This document shows positions 44,866 to 58,175 of a stretch of 64,000 nucleotides of DNA, piece after piece. The translations under genes were made by a program, and so were the position numbers. The notes under the pieces were generated by a model that was not told the origin of the DNA, made no database searches, and saw only the letters and a list, made by a program, of their open reading frames with translations. Every line of letters starts with the position of its first letter. Within the stretch, counting starts at the first letter, position 1. The stretch lies in contig NC_064614.1 of assembly GCF_023898315.1 (NCBI RefSeq), forward strand, positions 497,318,109-497,382,108. Reading direction: 5' to 3'. This stretch comes from Schistocerca nitens (lineage: Eukaryota; Arthropoda; Insecta; Orthoptera; Acrididae).

Positions 44866-46210
44866 ATAGGAAAAATATTCGTTGTGACTTAGAAATATAT
44901 AAATTAGAGTTTTAAGAAAGTTTATACAAATCTGAAAACAGCATGAAGTTTTACATATACACCTTGTTACCACATGCAGTTGCTTTCCTATTTTTGATGT
45001 TTTTCTTTACAGCTGTTTTACTTTCAGAGTCTGTCGTCTTCATCCATATGGAACTTAATGTAGAGAAATTATTTATCTCGATATTTTAAAAGATTGGGAA
45101 TGTTGTGATTGAGTTCAGCATTAACTAATTCTATGTGGAAGGTTGTGTGTGCACGCACATAAGGATTCTCGTTACCAAGAACTCATTTCTTTAAGTTCAC
45201 TGTGGAAAGATGTTTATGCAAGGGCGCCGTCAGCTGTATCAGTGCGTGAACTGACGGAAGGAAACTGGCAGCGTCGCAACGTATCTTCCCTCTCTCTCTG
45301 CACAGAACGCTCGACGCACCCGCCCTCGTAGCTGCTCTTCATTCTAGCAGTTGGCGGCGCTGGTCCATGGGCAGCAGTAGGTGTGGTCACGAGGGCTTGG
45401 CCAACTGGAAGCCGTGGCTTATCCTGTCGCGAGTGGGTGAGTACAAAGAAAGGCTCTGACCAGCTAGCATATACAATACACTCGGTATGTGGCGTTGGAC
45501 CAGATTGGAGATGACTGGCAAATTTTTGGTCTTGAGATGCTGTGTTCAAGTAAGATAACGAGCATTACACTTTAAAAAAAAGCATCGTATGATGTATTTC
45601 CCCACATTTCTGTTGGCTAGGATGTAACTTGTGACTCATGAACAGGCACAAGTGTGTTTCAATCCCAATGCTGTTGCTACATGACTCCTGTATACAGGTA
45701 GTATGGATTTACAGCAGCACTGGGACAATGGATCGCTGTCCGAATGTTATTATCCATCCTTATGTCCCTCCCAGCAGCTATTCCCTTTTAGATCGGAGGA
45801 TGCCACTCCTCTGCACTTCAATAATACTTTACTGTCCTGTTATTATTGTTATCATCATCCTTCCCACCTATGGCTATTGGCAAGACTGTACAGGACAACT
45901 GTTAGTGCTGGACTAGCAGCGAGAATATCCTCTCTACATCCAACAGTCATGGGACAGATTCACACTTAAGTACCACCGACCACTTGAAACACTGACAAAG
46001 AATGAAGCATTCTGGTTTTTCTCACAAAGGCTACCAAGTGTATTTCCCAGAATGAAACGGGTGGCATCCTCTGGTTTGTAGAAACCTCCAGTGGATGGAA
46101 CAAAGACATTCCATCTGTCAAGGAACGATTGGTGAACACATGCGGGACTTACAGGTAGACAAAAGAACTGTGCATTCTCACTAGTTTCTAGGTGAGGCAG
46201 GGGAGGTTGC
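44866..46210. other. No feature recognised
   Basis: No coding frame with known motifs. Short frames at 45143-45550 and 45638-45970 lack recognisable domains. Confidence 0.4.
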
Positions 46211-46870
46211 TTTTCCTAACGCCCTCTGGAGGTAGTAGTGTGAACTAGGCCATCTGGTCTCCACATGTCAGGGTGAGCTCTTGCACAAGAAAAATAAAGA
46301 AAAACTTCCCTATGTCCTGCCACACCAACAGGCCAGAAGAGACTGAGCGTATTTACCGCCAATTTCCAGGTTGTGGGAGGGGAGATGATTGCGTGGTTTG
46401 TAATTAGAGTATAGTCGAATGTTTCCAGCCAAAAATTTGAATTTAGAGCAGTATTCCGAAGTAGGTGATACACCAAGGATGTAGGGTAATTGCCTATTCT
46501 GCTGCCCACAAAATGGCTCTAAGCACTATAGGACTTGACATCTGAGGTCATCAGTCCCCTAGACTTAGAACTGCTTAAACCTAACTAACCTAAGGACATC
46601 ACACACATCCATCCCTGTGGCAGAGTTCGAATCTGCAGCCATACCAGCCATGCGTTTCTGGATTGAAGTGCCGAGAACCGCTCAGCCTCAGCAGCCGGCT
46701 GCTTCCCACAAAAATTTCGAATTTACCACGAATTTTCAATCCAGAAAATGATGAAATAAAGAAAATTTTCCGACAGGATAGCACTCAAAATTAAAAAAAA
46801 ACATCCTATGTCCTTCCACACCAACAGGTCAGGAAAGACTGAACTACTTTTCCCACAATTTTTTTCTGGG
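46211..46870. repeat. Unassigned direct repeat interrupted by a SINE
   Basis: About 75 bp at 46308 (CCTATGTCCTGCCACACCAA, then CAGGCCAG) recur in diverged form at 46805 (CCTATGTCCTTCCACACCAA). The stretch 46224-46275 resembles the inner end of the Polinton terminal repeat (GCCCTCTGG..GGTA). No coding sequence is seen. Confidence 0.5.
46513..46704 (-). repeat. tRNA-derived SINE (Leu/Ser-like head)
   Basis: Same family and orientation as 13612-13811. It has a B-box-like GCAGATTCGAACTC stretch, the CCTTAGGTTAGTTAGG body and the GGGGACTGATGACC module. It is flanked by CCCACAAAA at 46505-46513 and 46705-46713, a probable target duplication. Confidence 0.85.
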
Positions 46871-47099
46871 AGAGACAGGGCTGAGGAGGGGAGGGTGGGG
46901 ATGGTAGGGGTAGGGAATGGGGAAACCAATGTCATCATCAGCGTAACATGGCTGCATCTACACCAAGGAGCAGGGAGCAGGGGTGGGTGGAGGGGCCAAC
47001 TTCTTGAATAAATTAAAAGTGGCTCAGAATCACACTTTTTACACTCTAATGGAAAGGATAGTGTCTTGAAAAGACACAAGTCTTAAAACAAGGGTAATA

Positions 47100-48440
47100 G
47101 AAAGTAGTCTAACTAAATAATATGATGCTGAGGCAGTTAGATTAGGAAATGAGACACTAAAAGTAACAGATGAGTTGTGCTATTTGGGAAACAAGCTAAT
47201 GAGAGATGAAGTGGAGATGATAAGTTTGAGAAGCTCAGTAACATGCTTCTTAAAGTTCAAGTTTTCATCATGACATACCACCAACAATTTTGAGCATTCT
47301 TTCCTATTTACTGACTCCTCTTTGTATGATACATCAGTTGGTATGACTGTTTTTTGTACATAATTGAATATAGTGTGAGTTCTCAAAATTAAGGAATAGT
47401 CCACTTTCGGGGAACCACTTCATAATTCTTTGAAAAACATAATTAACCACCTGTCCTGTCACATTCTCTTTTTTACAGTTTATTACAACACTAATATTAT
47501 CCGGAAAAATTACCAATTCTGTTTGTTGAATGTTAAGGGAAGGTCATTCACTTACTTAAAGAATAGGAGTGGCCCCAAAATTTAATCCTTTGGGAGTACA
47601 TTTGTAATTTCTTCCCCATCATTAAAATTGTCTAACTTTCCAACATTATTTTAATTATTATGCACAACTTTTTGTATTCATTTTGTTAAGTATGACTGAA
47701 ACCAGTTGCATGTAAAGCCAAAAGTGCCTTATACGTTTTTGTAAGATTGTAACATTAGGTACACAGTCAAATGCCTTTGAAAGATCACTAGAAACATCAA
47801 CTACCAATATTTTTATTATGTAAGCCTTGTAATATTTGGTGGGTGAATGCATAAATAGCATTCTCAGTCTAGCAACCCTTCTGAAATTAAAACTGTGATA
47901 GGCTAAGCAAATTGCTTCTACTTAGATATGAGTACATTACTTTTTCGAATATTTTCCAAAAAGATGGTATTAAGGAGATTGGACAATACTTATTTGAGTC
48001 TTCTTGACATCTTTCTTATAAATAAGTTTAACAACTGCATATTTTAATCTGTGCCAGTGATGCAGTAAATATTGTCCATAAGGCCATTGCATGTTAAGTT
48101 AGAACAAATTCTCAGAATTTTTCTTTATATTCCGTCAACAGTATATGAGCTTTTGTTTTTTAGAATTTTTAGGATTCTGGTAATGCCAGTGAAGGATGTT
48201 GGCTCAATTTCTTGTTGCTTAAAGTTTTGTGGAATGATATTTTTAATACATTCTCTTGCTTCTTCTGCTGAACCATTTAATCCTTTTTCCTGCTTTATTT
48301 ATAAGGCGATTGTTAAAAGTACTCGCAACTTGGGAATTACCTGTCAGAACATTATCATTTAGTGTAATTGTTATGGTATCTTTTACACTGACTGGCTGTT
48401 CTGTCTCACATTTGACGGTATTCCATATAGCTTTAATCTT
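47100..48440 (-). mobile_element. Old Jockey/CR1-like LINE fragment
   Basis: Minus-strand pieces are NKIKAIWNTVKCETEQP near 48440-48390, VSSDLSKAFDCV near 47790-47750, an RT-like block SGLFLNFENSHYIQL near 47400, and C-terminal pieces to 47180. The first and second match the LINE at 16359-18533, which suggests the same clade. The copy is full of stops. Confidence 0.65.
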
Positions 48441-48459
48441 ATTATTTCATCATGTAGAG

Positions 48460-49430
48460 GAGCCATTTAGTCGCAGATAAGCATAGTGAAAAGACTACTA
48501 TACATTTAAACTTTTGGCCAAAACGCCTTCTTCTGAAAATAACAAACAACTTACCCACACATGACCACTGTTTCCAGCCATAGTGGTCGGCCTGTGGAGA
48601 TTAACTGCATGTGATGGTAGCAGCAGTCTGGCATAGGTGGTGAGGGTAAAGGGGCATGGATAGGGAGAGGCTGGGATAGCAGCATAGGGCTTCGCTGTGC
48701 TGCCTGTAGGGGCATGCAGGGATGAAGTGCGATCAGGGTAGTGTTGCTAGGTGCAATTCGAAGGTTTGTGTTGTGAGGGGGCAGAAGGGGAGTGGAAAAC
48801 GAGGAAAGTAGAGAAAAGGAATAAGACTAGTGACTGCATTGGCAGGGTAGAAGGCTATGTAGTGGGAGCAAGGAAGGGAATAGTTAGGTGGAGGACAGGG
48901 ATCAGCGAAGGCTGAGGCTATGGGGCTTAGATATATTGCAAGGAAAGCTACCACGAGCACAATTCAGAAAAGCTGGTGTCAGTAGAAAGGATCCAGCTCG
49001 TGCAGGCTGTGAAGCATGCACTGAAGTGAAGCACTTTGTGTAGAGCAGCAAGTTCAGCAACTGGGTGGGTCAGCTCTCTTTTGGCCACAGTCTATCAGTG
49101 GCCATTCATGTAGACCGTTATTAGTCGTCATACCCACTTAGAAAGCAGCATAATGGCTGCAGTTTAGTTTGTAGACAATATGGCTGCATTCATAGGTGGC
49201 CCTGCTCTTAATGGGCAGGTGATGCCTGTGGCTGGATTGGAATAGGAGGTTGTGGTGGGAGGATGTACAGGCTGGGTAATGAATCTAGGTCTATTGCAAG
49301 GATATGGGTTATGAGGCAAGGGGCTGAAAGTTCGATAGAGAAGGTATGGATAAGTATATTCCATATTTTTGGCAGGCAGAAGAATACGACAGTGGGAGGG
49401 GTGTGTAAGAGAGTTGTACCCTGACCAATG
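48460..49430 (-). repeat. Dispersed repeat of unassigned class
   Basis: The minus strand carries GAAGAAGGCGTTTTGGCC, then a C-rich part and a CAGCTTTTCTGAATTGTGC block. I associate these blocks, from memory, with a very common orthopteran repeat. One frame (48960-48733) is open for 75 codons and Pro-rich, but is probably not a gene. Confidence 0.4.
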
Positions 49431-52400
49431 AACCCAAATTGTATCGTTTGCATGTTGTTACTTTGACATCACTATTGTTTACAATGTAAGTGACGTTTAC
49501 TTAATTTCAGTTCCTGTAATGTCAAATACAGCTGGCTCTCTTTACCCCTGATCTCATCAATGTACTTTGTTTATTGTTAGCATCGGCGAAATTTAGTAAA
49601 TAATTGTACTTTTAATGTGATAACCTTGCTAGAATCGGCAGTCACTTACTACTTCTACACTTGCGCGTTTGGCGACTCTTTCGCTGCCTTGGTCGGTCAT
49701 GTGGCACTCGTTCACGAAAATGCAGGTCGTTGGCCCTGTTCTGTAAGGTGGTCATGCCATTTTGATTTTTGTATGTTATCGATGTGCGCGTCAGAGAGGT
49801 AGACCAAGTTACGTTACTGTTAAACAGTCTTTGGTCTTGCAGTCGCACAGTCTTTGCTTCTGAGCAGTCTGTTGCATACTTGCATTCTTATCAAGTGTGG
49901 TAAGCGATGGACATATTTAGTAGCGCAGTGTTGACTTGTGATTGTATCTCTTAGATGAAGACAGATTGATTGTAAAGGACAGTAAGGACGAATAAGATGT
50001 AGATATTAGAAAGCAAAGAGAATACAATTTTGAGAAATTCTAACACTTTCTCAGATGACAAGAGACAGTGCGATGTAGGGTTGCACAACTCACACGTCTC
50101 CTCCAGTTGACTAATACATTGTGTGTGCAGCCGATCCTCTTCTTTGGGTTATCAGCTATGTTGCTCTCACCATTCAATTCATCTCCGAAGACTGTATCAG
50201 GTTAAGGGGAATATTATTAACCAGCTCTATATTCTTGAAATAAATTATGTACTTATAAGCTTGTGTCAATTCAACAACAATATATTTTCGACTCTCAGCC
50301 AAAAGTAACAATTATTTTGTACAAACTGCAGCAAGCCAACTGGTTCCAAGATAAATGTCAGAATCGACTAAACAGTAATACAATTACATACATCCTGCCT
50401 CATGCAGAGCCAAGACATAAAGTAAAAGTCTCTAAATAACACATGCTTCATCTATCTCTGTAACAACCCTCATAACACCACACACCATGGAACATAATCA
50501 AATACTCTTTGACTTATTGATATAACTTCTAGGGCGTTGCTTGTAACCACCTGTCAGGGCCGCTAATCTGACACAGCTCCTGGCTCCTCATGACAGCCGT
50601 CCTTCCTGCACACACAGATACGTGTCGCACAGTAAAAAGACTCTCTTACCCTTGTCATTAAAACATCAGGTGTTCGAGATGGTGGAGAGCCAAGTGTTTC
50701 TAGAATTTACCCCGAAATTCGTGAAGTACTACATATCCCTCCTCTTAGCTCGAACACGCGATATTTTATACATATTCATCAAGTACATTAATATCTACCA
50801 CAACACTAATTTATATTTCAATCAATATACAATATATCTCTTTTAGTCCTTGTGTACTTAATACCTAGATTTAACTGTCCTGAGTAGGGTTCATAGTTCA
50901 CCGCCCTAGCATATCTCTTTATGTATACTGTTGCTAAATATTACCAGGCAAAAGTCAATTCCACTTCACACTTCTATCTCACTTCTTGGTACCTTATTTG
51001 ATCCCCTTAAGAGTCCTCCACTACTTTTCAACTTCTATGCTTTCAGTAGACCTCATATTTATATAGATTTCACTATATTATACCTTTCCGCTCATTAGCT
51101 CTTCATTTCTCACGCTTCCTTGTGCGATATAGAACTGTCTTTGTTCTTATACATTTGAATAAATATATAAGAAGTGACAAAAGGAAAAAAGGGGGCGATG
51201 CAGAACCATCATATATCAACCATACAATATGTGCATCTACCTAGATGTACATAGGTCTTTATTCCCCTACATCTCTTGGCTGTTCTGATATTGCTTTAGG
51301 TTTCTAATCCATAATTTTCATGTTTGTATCTAACTGTAATTTTGTGTGTATGTCGATGTGTGTTTGTGCAGCCTGATTCTTCAGCTTACTTATTTGAATA
51401 AGTTGAAGGTTATAGGAAACCACAGAGAATGAGAAGAACTTCAATGATAGAAGCTGAGAGAAAGGCCTCCCCATTTCCCTGAGTCTTGCATTAACATATT
51501 TATTTATTAAGCTGTTTGATTTTTATAGAAGTTCTCTGTTAACATTATAACCTCTTTAAATCATTGTTCACTTTGTTAAGCATAGTATTGCTCAGACCAT
51601 GTTATGCGTGAAGATCATGCGATGTTTTATTATATCTCATTGAATACATACTTCATTCTAAAACCGTTGTCTTGGAATGTCATTTCATAGAAATAGTTAC
51701 TCCCCCATCCCACTGTTTATTATTATGCATTACCACATTGCACAATGTAGTTTGAATATTTATTTAGAAATAGAAAACTAGGTTAGATGCTGCATGCTAA
51801 CTGTTTGCTGTTGTGCTTTCGAGAAATCTGCAACAATGTTGTCAAGATGCAAGGTAAGTGGAAATTTTGATTTGGGCCAGATAACTGTTTTACTTCAGTT
51901 GCACATTTAATATAAAGACAAGTTGTGTTCAAACCATCTACAGTTTGATTCAAATTAGGTTAGCATACGAGTTTAACTTGGATGTTTGTGGGCACATAGT
52001 TTTGGCAAAATGTAGATATTTATGGAGTGGGAGGTAAAATTGAGCTAAATTTCATACAGAAACATTTATAGTATGGAGGTTAAATAACGTATTTCAATGT
52101 CACTTAGCTTAGCTTACCTGAGCATTAGCATAATACTACGCACAATATTCACACTTTGTCTAACACAGTTACTAAACAATAAAAAACATACTTTTTGACA
52201 TGAGTTCCTGCAGAAAATATTTAATTTGGATATGGCACAAAATAAAATGCAAATCGAACTTTGTCATCGAAGTACAGCATTGATTAAGGGTTCAGTCCTA
52301 GGTAAAACACTGTCCTACATTTTGTACACAGTCACACTTCCTACCTCACACACTCTCCTGCATTTTAGATTCCAGTCAGCAGCCTCAACACCATATAACC

Positions 52401-52740
52401 TCAGCATGACTAGTGAGAGCATTGATCAGTTTCCATGAGCTATACCCTGTAAAGAATTGAAGATCAGTCTATGAATATCAGCCACCTGCTCTGAAGCAGC
52501 AAATTTTACTCCACATTTGTGAAAGAAATGTGTACGTATTTACATTTCAAACTTAAATCATTTTTAGCATTCTTTAGATGACTTTAATAATTTGTTGTTT
52601 GACTGAAAAGTTACCTGCATGAATGAAATTTTGTATCTCTGTAAACTCAGATACGAGATTGAAAAGTGATCCGAAATTTGAATATTTTAGCACACTTGTT
52701 ACTAATGCAATACTGTTATTGACCAAAATGCACTGAAATA
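49431..52740. other. No feature recognised
   Basis: AT-rich sequence with only short frames. Nothing at 49600-50350 or 50450-52700 could be assigned to a family. Confidence 0.4.
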
Positions 52741-52742
52741 AT

Positions 52743-53023
52743 TGCATAAATAGTTCTCGGTTTACTTGCCGCATCAAATTTTGATAAAATCCTGAGCTTA
52801 CGATGACTACCTCCATCATCTTTGTCAGGGGTAAAACAGTCAGTTTGACCCCTGACGAAGATGATGGAGGTGGTCATCGAAAGCTCGCGATTTTATCCAA
52901 ATTTGACGCGGCAGGGGTAAAACTGACTGTTTTACCCCTGACGAAGATGATGGAGGTAGTCATCGAAAGCTCTGGATTTTATAGAAATCTGAGACGGCAA
53001 GTAAACCGAGAACTATTTATGCA
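52743..53023. repeat. Foldback repeat with three copies of a ~70-100-bp module
   Basis: Left arm 52743-52846 and right arm 52920-53023 are inverted copies of 104 bp each with a few mismatches. A shorter direct copy (52847-52919) lies between them. The module contains CCCCTGACGAAGATGATGGA, then GTCATCGAAAGC, and ends AACTATTTATGCA. No coding sequence is seen. Confidence 0.85.
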
Positions 53024-53059
53024 AGGACTCCATCGTAAAAGACTTCGTAGTCACTGAAA

Positions 53060-54680
53060 TAATTCTTTGCAATAAAGTTGTTATTAAATGAAAGATAATT
53101 TTAAACAAATGACCTATTAAAGGGTGGCCATATTGTCTTTATACTAATAGTGCTGCTCTGAAGGGGTATATAACATCACAATGTAATGATGTGTAAGACA
53201 AGTTTTTGGCTTTATACTGTGGCATATACAAACTTTAAGGTAAAATAACTTTAAAAGAATTCCAGTAACTTGTTCTATATTACTATCGAATTGGTCACAG
53301 ATTGAAATTACTGACTGGTGGTTTTCTCAAAGCATCTGAAAATTTTCTGCCTTGCCTTTTGTCACTACAAGCTGAGCCGCCATAGTTAAGATGAAATTGC
53401 GGCTGGAGATGTCTTCACTAGAGCCATGCAAGTGCATGACCTATCTGCATTGCCTGCATGCACCTGCAGTGTGAGAGAGCACGTATATGCTTCGCGAACA
53501 TTGGTAGAAGTTGCTGAAAAGTACCGATGCAAATTTCAGTCATGTGAGTGCATGTACATTCAGCCACATGGCTGGCAAAGCCACGTGAGTGCTTATCTAC
53601 AGTGACGTGGATTTCATGTGCCTGCACTCATTTGCACATAGGCTGCAAACCTGCAGTGTGCGCATACGCGATGTGCCTCACTTACCACCAAATGGGAGAA
53701 ATTTATGTGAATGATGAATCACAAATACAGATATAATTATCATTCGACATTTGTGAATAACAAATATTATTCGAAACATTATTCACTTACATGAATAAAA
53801 ACACTTATTCGTCATCTGTGGATAATAATTATTAAGCATGGTAGATAAATTTGAAATCCATTGCCATTTATTGCTCCACTTTGTTGTTACTTATTAAAGG
53901 AGTGCACTTTTTGTTTGTTTTAAATTAGTTTTGAGAACAACCTTTTTTATACATCTCATCAGAAACTTTATTATTTGCGAAGATATATCATTGTGACACT
54001 AAAGGAAATACATTCTACACATGCAGGGCCCTCCTGAATTCATCTTTAATCATGATTGCTATATATGACTTTTTCAGCTCACAATCTTCTTCAGCAAGAA
54101 TTGAGTCACGATCAGTTCCACTGTAGGTTTTGGCAAATAATTCATTGTGAGTTCACTTTCACTTCACTTCTCAAAGCACATTCCAAATAAAATATTTTTC
54201 TACATCATTCTTTCATTCGAAACTTGTGACCGAATTTCTTTGACATTTATGTGGCTATTATATGTGTGAACTTTGTTTTAAGCCTCCCTTGCTCATGGAC
54301 AGCAATATGGGTGAACTACTACTTTTTAAATCGTGGTTAAAACTTTGCTGTAATAGTTGCAGTTAGTGTATAAAGGCGATATACGTCTTCCAATGGTCCC
54401 TTGCTTTCACGATGTAGAAGTTGCAAGTGTGATGCAGTATTATAAACTTATACGTGAACACATTGTCTCTTGCAAGATCTTTAAATCTCAAACCTCTATG
54501 TAATTGCATAGACATGTGTTGAATTGAAAAACTAGTCCATATTCTACTGGCAAGCTTACTCTGAGTTAATCTTAAAACGCTTTTTGGATGACTTGGACGT
54601 CCAGCAGCACTCCGCACACGTTTTACACTTTAGATTAAAGGTCTGATGGTGTTAACTGTTAGGAAGCACCGAGTTCCTTC
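53060..54680. other. No feature recognised
   Basis: Non-coding AT-rich sequence. A region at 53440-53660 has several partial repeats around TGCATG and GTGAGTGC. No gene is seen. Confidence 0.35.
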
Positions 54681-54688
54681 TTGGGTCC

Positions 54689-54902
54689 GCAGCTCGTGGT
54701 CGTGCGGTAGCGTTCTCGCTTCCCGCGCCCAAGTTTCCGGGTTCGATTCCTGGCAGGGTCAGGGATTTTCTCTGCCTCGTGATGACTGGGTGTTGTGCGA
54801 TGTCCTTAGGTTAGTTAGGTTTAAGTAGTTCTAAGTTCTAGGGGACTGATGACCATAGATGTTAAGCCCCATAGTGTTCAGAGCCATTTGAACCATTTTT
54901 TT
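54689..54902 (+). repeat. tRNA-derived SINE with a different (Pro/Asp/Glu-like) head
   Basis: The head reads GCTCGTGGTCGTGCGGTAGC (A-box) with B-box GGGTTCGATTCC. It is followed by the same body as the SINE at 13612 (CCTTAGGTTAGTTAGG, GGGGACTGATGACC) and ends GAACCATTTTTTTT. CCTTCTTGG at 54676 and CCTACTTGG at 54904 may be the target duplication with one mismatch. Confidence 0.85.
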
Positions 54903-54904
54903 TC

Positions 54905-57590
54905 CTACTTGGTTTGCTCATTTTGTAGCACTACAAGCATGAAGGAGTTGCATAATTGTATCAAGAAGACATGCATATCCAGTAGTGTTACCAGTCTAAG
55001 AAAGGTGTTGCAGAGTGAGCGTTTTTCCAGCTGCATTCTTATCATTGAATGCTTATGTAGATTTCTTGCACATGTTAGAAGTGGGAGGGGGAGGTAATTG
55101 GCCGAGCCCAGATGTCAACAGCGCTTGGTACAACTGGAAAACAAGCAGCACTGGGAAAGCGGGATTGACTGGCCACACATGTGTGGAATTTGCTTCCTGA
55201 ATCGTCTGCACTTCTTTAAGAATTGTGAATGTGCGATATGCTGGGAATATGGTTTTCTTGATCCTTTACGAAGAAAAATAACACGTAATGTTAAATCGTT
55301 TATGCAACACAGAAAAGTACTTACTGTTGCATGGAAGTAACTGAATTCAAAGAAAATGGTTTAATAGCCCTAATGCTTTTAGAATGCTTTACATTTCACC
55401 TGCTCCACATCAAAAGGGCTGATGAAGCTTTTGCACAATGGGCAGGTCTAGCATGCAATATTACAGTATTTTACACTTTCCTGTTAATCTAAAAGTCTTC
55501 ATTATGGAATGTAACTGGCTAACACTTTCTCATAAATCGTTGAGGAGGGTCTGTCTGCTTTGTATGTGACATAACTTTGAAATCAGGAACCACAGAAGGT
55601 AAAGACCGTTTCAAACTATTTTTGCTGTTAAGTTTATTTTTGGATTTATTTTTTACATAAGTGTAAGAAGGAAAAAGCCTTTTCGCACAGATATGTGAAC
55701 AAGACTGGTAATAAACTTGTTACTGCTTTATTTAATAGCACTGGAAACTCTGTCTTTAAGCTTAACCAGAAACTTGTTGGTGACAAAGATGTATTTTCTG
55801 AAACTTAGTCACTGGAAGATTCGAGTAGCTACTTGTTTCAATTTACACTTCATGTAGATTCCCAAATTATTGTTTTTTCCAAGCTATTGTGAATCCCGTG
55901 GTTACTACTAGACAGAGAAGAGAAATAATTTTTGAAATTTTTCTTAATCCCTTCAAATGATCCTTAATTTTGTTCTTGACATTTGAAGTAAGATGAATTT
56001 TTTACTAAGATATAGTGAATGGTATTGAAGCCCACATTTTGATTTAAATTTAGACAGATTTCTCAAACTCCAAGACTTTTAATGAATGATTCGATATGGT
56101 CTTCCACATTATATAGATTTCTGTTTGGTCTGTGAAATAATGAATTTCAACTACTGATTTTTAACAAAATTTCTGTCAAACAGGCCACAGTCGGAAGCCA
56201 GATTTTGCCTGGGAAAAGGTGTACCTGGTGAAACAGATTGATGTCATATTTTATGAGAACAGTTCTGCTGTGATATGACCATCGTACAGCCATGTTAGTC
56301 AAAAAAAACTTTTAAATACATAGGTTAGCATTAGAGAAATTCGCTAACTAGTAGGATGATCATTAATAAAATTAACTATTTCCACTACATTGTAAGATAA
56401 GGAGGTTTTTACATGCACATAACGATAAGTTGATTTAAGAATTACAAGCAACAGTGGATATTTAAGTAATCATCTTGTTGCTGAAGTTACAGCCATCACT
56501 TATTTTAATATAAGATCTCAACACATGAAATATGTTTGTGTTCCATCTTCTATTTGTGATGACATGGTCTTAGTTCAGATTCTATAAAGAGTTGGTTTTG
56601 CTCCAGACTACAAAAAATTCATGGTATGTCAATGAAGAGTACTCATGCAGTACATACAAAACAGACTACTTGCATTACAAGGCGTTAGCCATCAAGTTAC
56701 TGAATAATCAGTAGAGTTTCAGCCGTGGCTACCTGCAGGATGGACGCAAGTTGAAGTGGGCACATGCCAGTGAGCTCAATACTAAACTCGAGAGACTACT
56801 ACATTAAGTAACGCCAAAGTCTAATAGAACAGCCATGACACTTACTGCTGTAAACGTTGTTACCGTTTGACAGCTGGAGCGACACTAGCGCTCTAAGCAG
56901 CGAGAAAGGAGAACGTTAGATGCGTTGCAACCATAATGTTTATTTTGCATCATGTCATTTACAAAATACTTGAATTATTTTTTGTCTCTAATAGTTTGCG
57001 TAATATCAGAAGACATGGATGTTTCTAAAAATGGTTCTAAAATAAGTGAAATTAGGGATAAAAATCATGAATCCAGTGGCAAATTACAACACATTCATGA
57101 AGAAACAGTTGTAATGTTGGATAGAACTGCAGCTTACCACATTGGTGATATCAACGGATTATAGACACATAGAGTCACATGTAAGAAGTACAGGCATGTA
57201 ACTCTACATGCAAAAGGGATCGATGACCCATTTGCCATTCCATAGGCCTACTGTGTTTTAGTCATTGTCGCCTGTTGCCACAAGTACGACCTTCATCTTT
57301 ATATTATTCTAAGTGAGACAAAAAGTGAAAAATAGTGGGAGAAATATACTATGAGTGTAAACCCTAAGCTCTCAAAGCCAATAACACTCCCAGAAGCGCT
57401 GTCATATGTCAAATTTGCCATTAGAGACCTTCATCCAATGAGGTATGCACTAGTTATTATATGTATGCCTTAGTGATACCTCTGTAATGTACCCACTGAT
57501 GGAAACATAAAACATTCTGACAAAACCTGTATGCCTGAGTGCTGTAATATAATAAATTTAGCGCAGACAGCCTATTTCCTTATTTCTATC
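54905..57590. other. No feature recognised
   Basis: Non-coding sequence with scattered short frames. Nothing resembling an exon or TE protein could be supported. Confidence 0.35.
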
Positions 57591-57599
57591 TTGCAGATG

Positions 57600-58175
57600 G
57601 CATGCTAACTTGGCTCAACAACAAGTCAAGGGCATCCTTCTTAAATATCGGGATCCAATAGTCTTCAAAATTTGTTTGTCCTTCTTCACTTGATCCTTCT
57701 GAAACTGTTTCTGTTGCTGTCTGTACTTAAACTGATAGTCGCTTTCCTTGTCCTCTAATAGTTTTGCACGAAGTCTAGCAATCTGCACATTCTGATACCC
57801 CACACACTTTTTCTAGACACAAATAACTGCACTTAATTTTACAACTTCATCTTCAAAACAAGTCTGTGTTGACGATTCAGATGAATCTGGCACTGATATA
57901 TGGCTGTTTCTGTGCCATAGGAATTTTTTACAGCTTTAGACGGATTGTGGAATCTTTGTGGCACTTTCCTCTTCATCATCAATTGAGGTGGCTTATTTGG
58001 GATATCAAACAGTGTGGATATTGCATTCCACATGAGTTTATGAACTGGTTTTGTGTGACGTGTAGTGAACAAAACTTAACATTATTATAAAGGCAAACAG
58101 GGTCTTTTTCATAATATCTTCTCGTCTGCTATTCACTAGCCATTTTTTGCTTCTAATACGAAACATTAATCATCA
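57600..58175 (-). pseudogene. THAP-domain gene fragment (P-element-like or host-derived)
   Basis: Minus-strand pieces in order are RSKKWLVNSRREDIMKK (near 58165-58115), VKFCSLHVTQNQFINSCG (near 58090-58030), NAISTLFDIPNKPPQLMMKR (near 58020-57960) and a coiled-coil stretch VQIARLRAKLLEDKE (57800-57615). CSxH and the AVPTLF-like block are landmarks of the THAP zinc-finger DNA-binding domain. The frame changes twice within the domain. The N-terminal cysteines are not found. THAP domains followed by such a coiled coil occur in P-element-type transposases and in host proteins. I favour a transposon remnant. Confidence 0.6.

Noticed and set aside
49600-50600. Possible solo LTR or host exon
   Set aside because: No paired ends, target duplication, primer site or recognised motif could be found.
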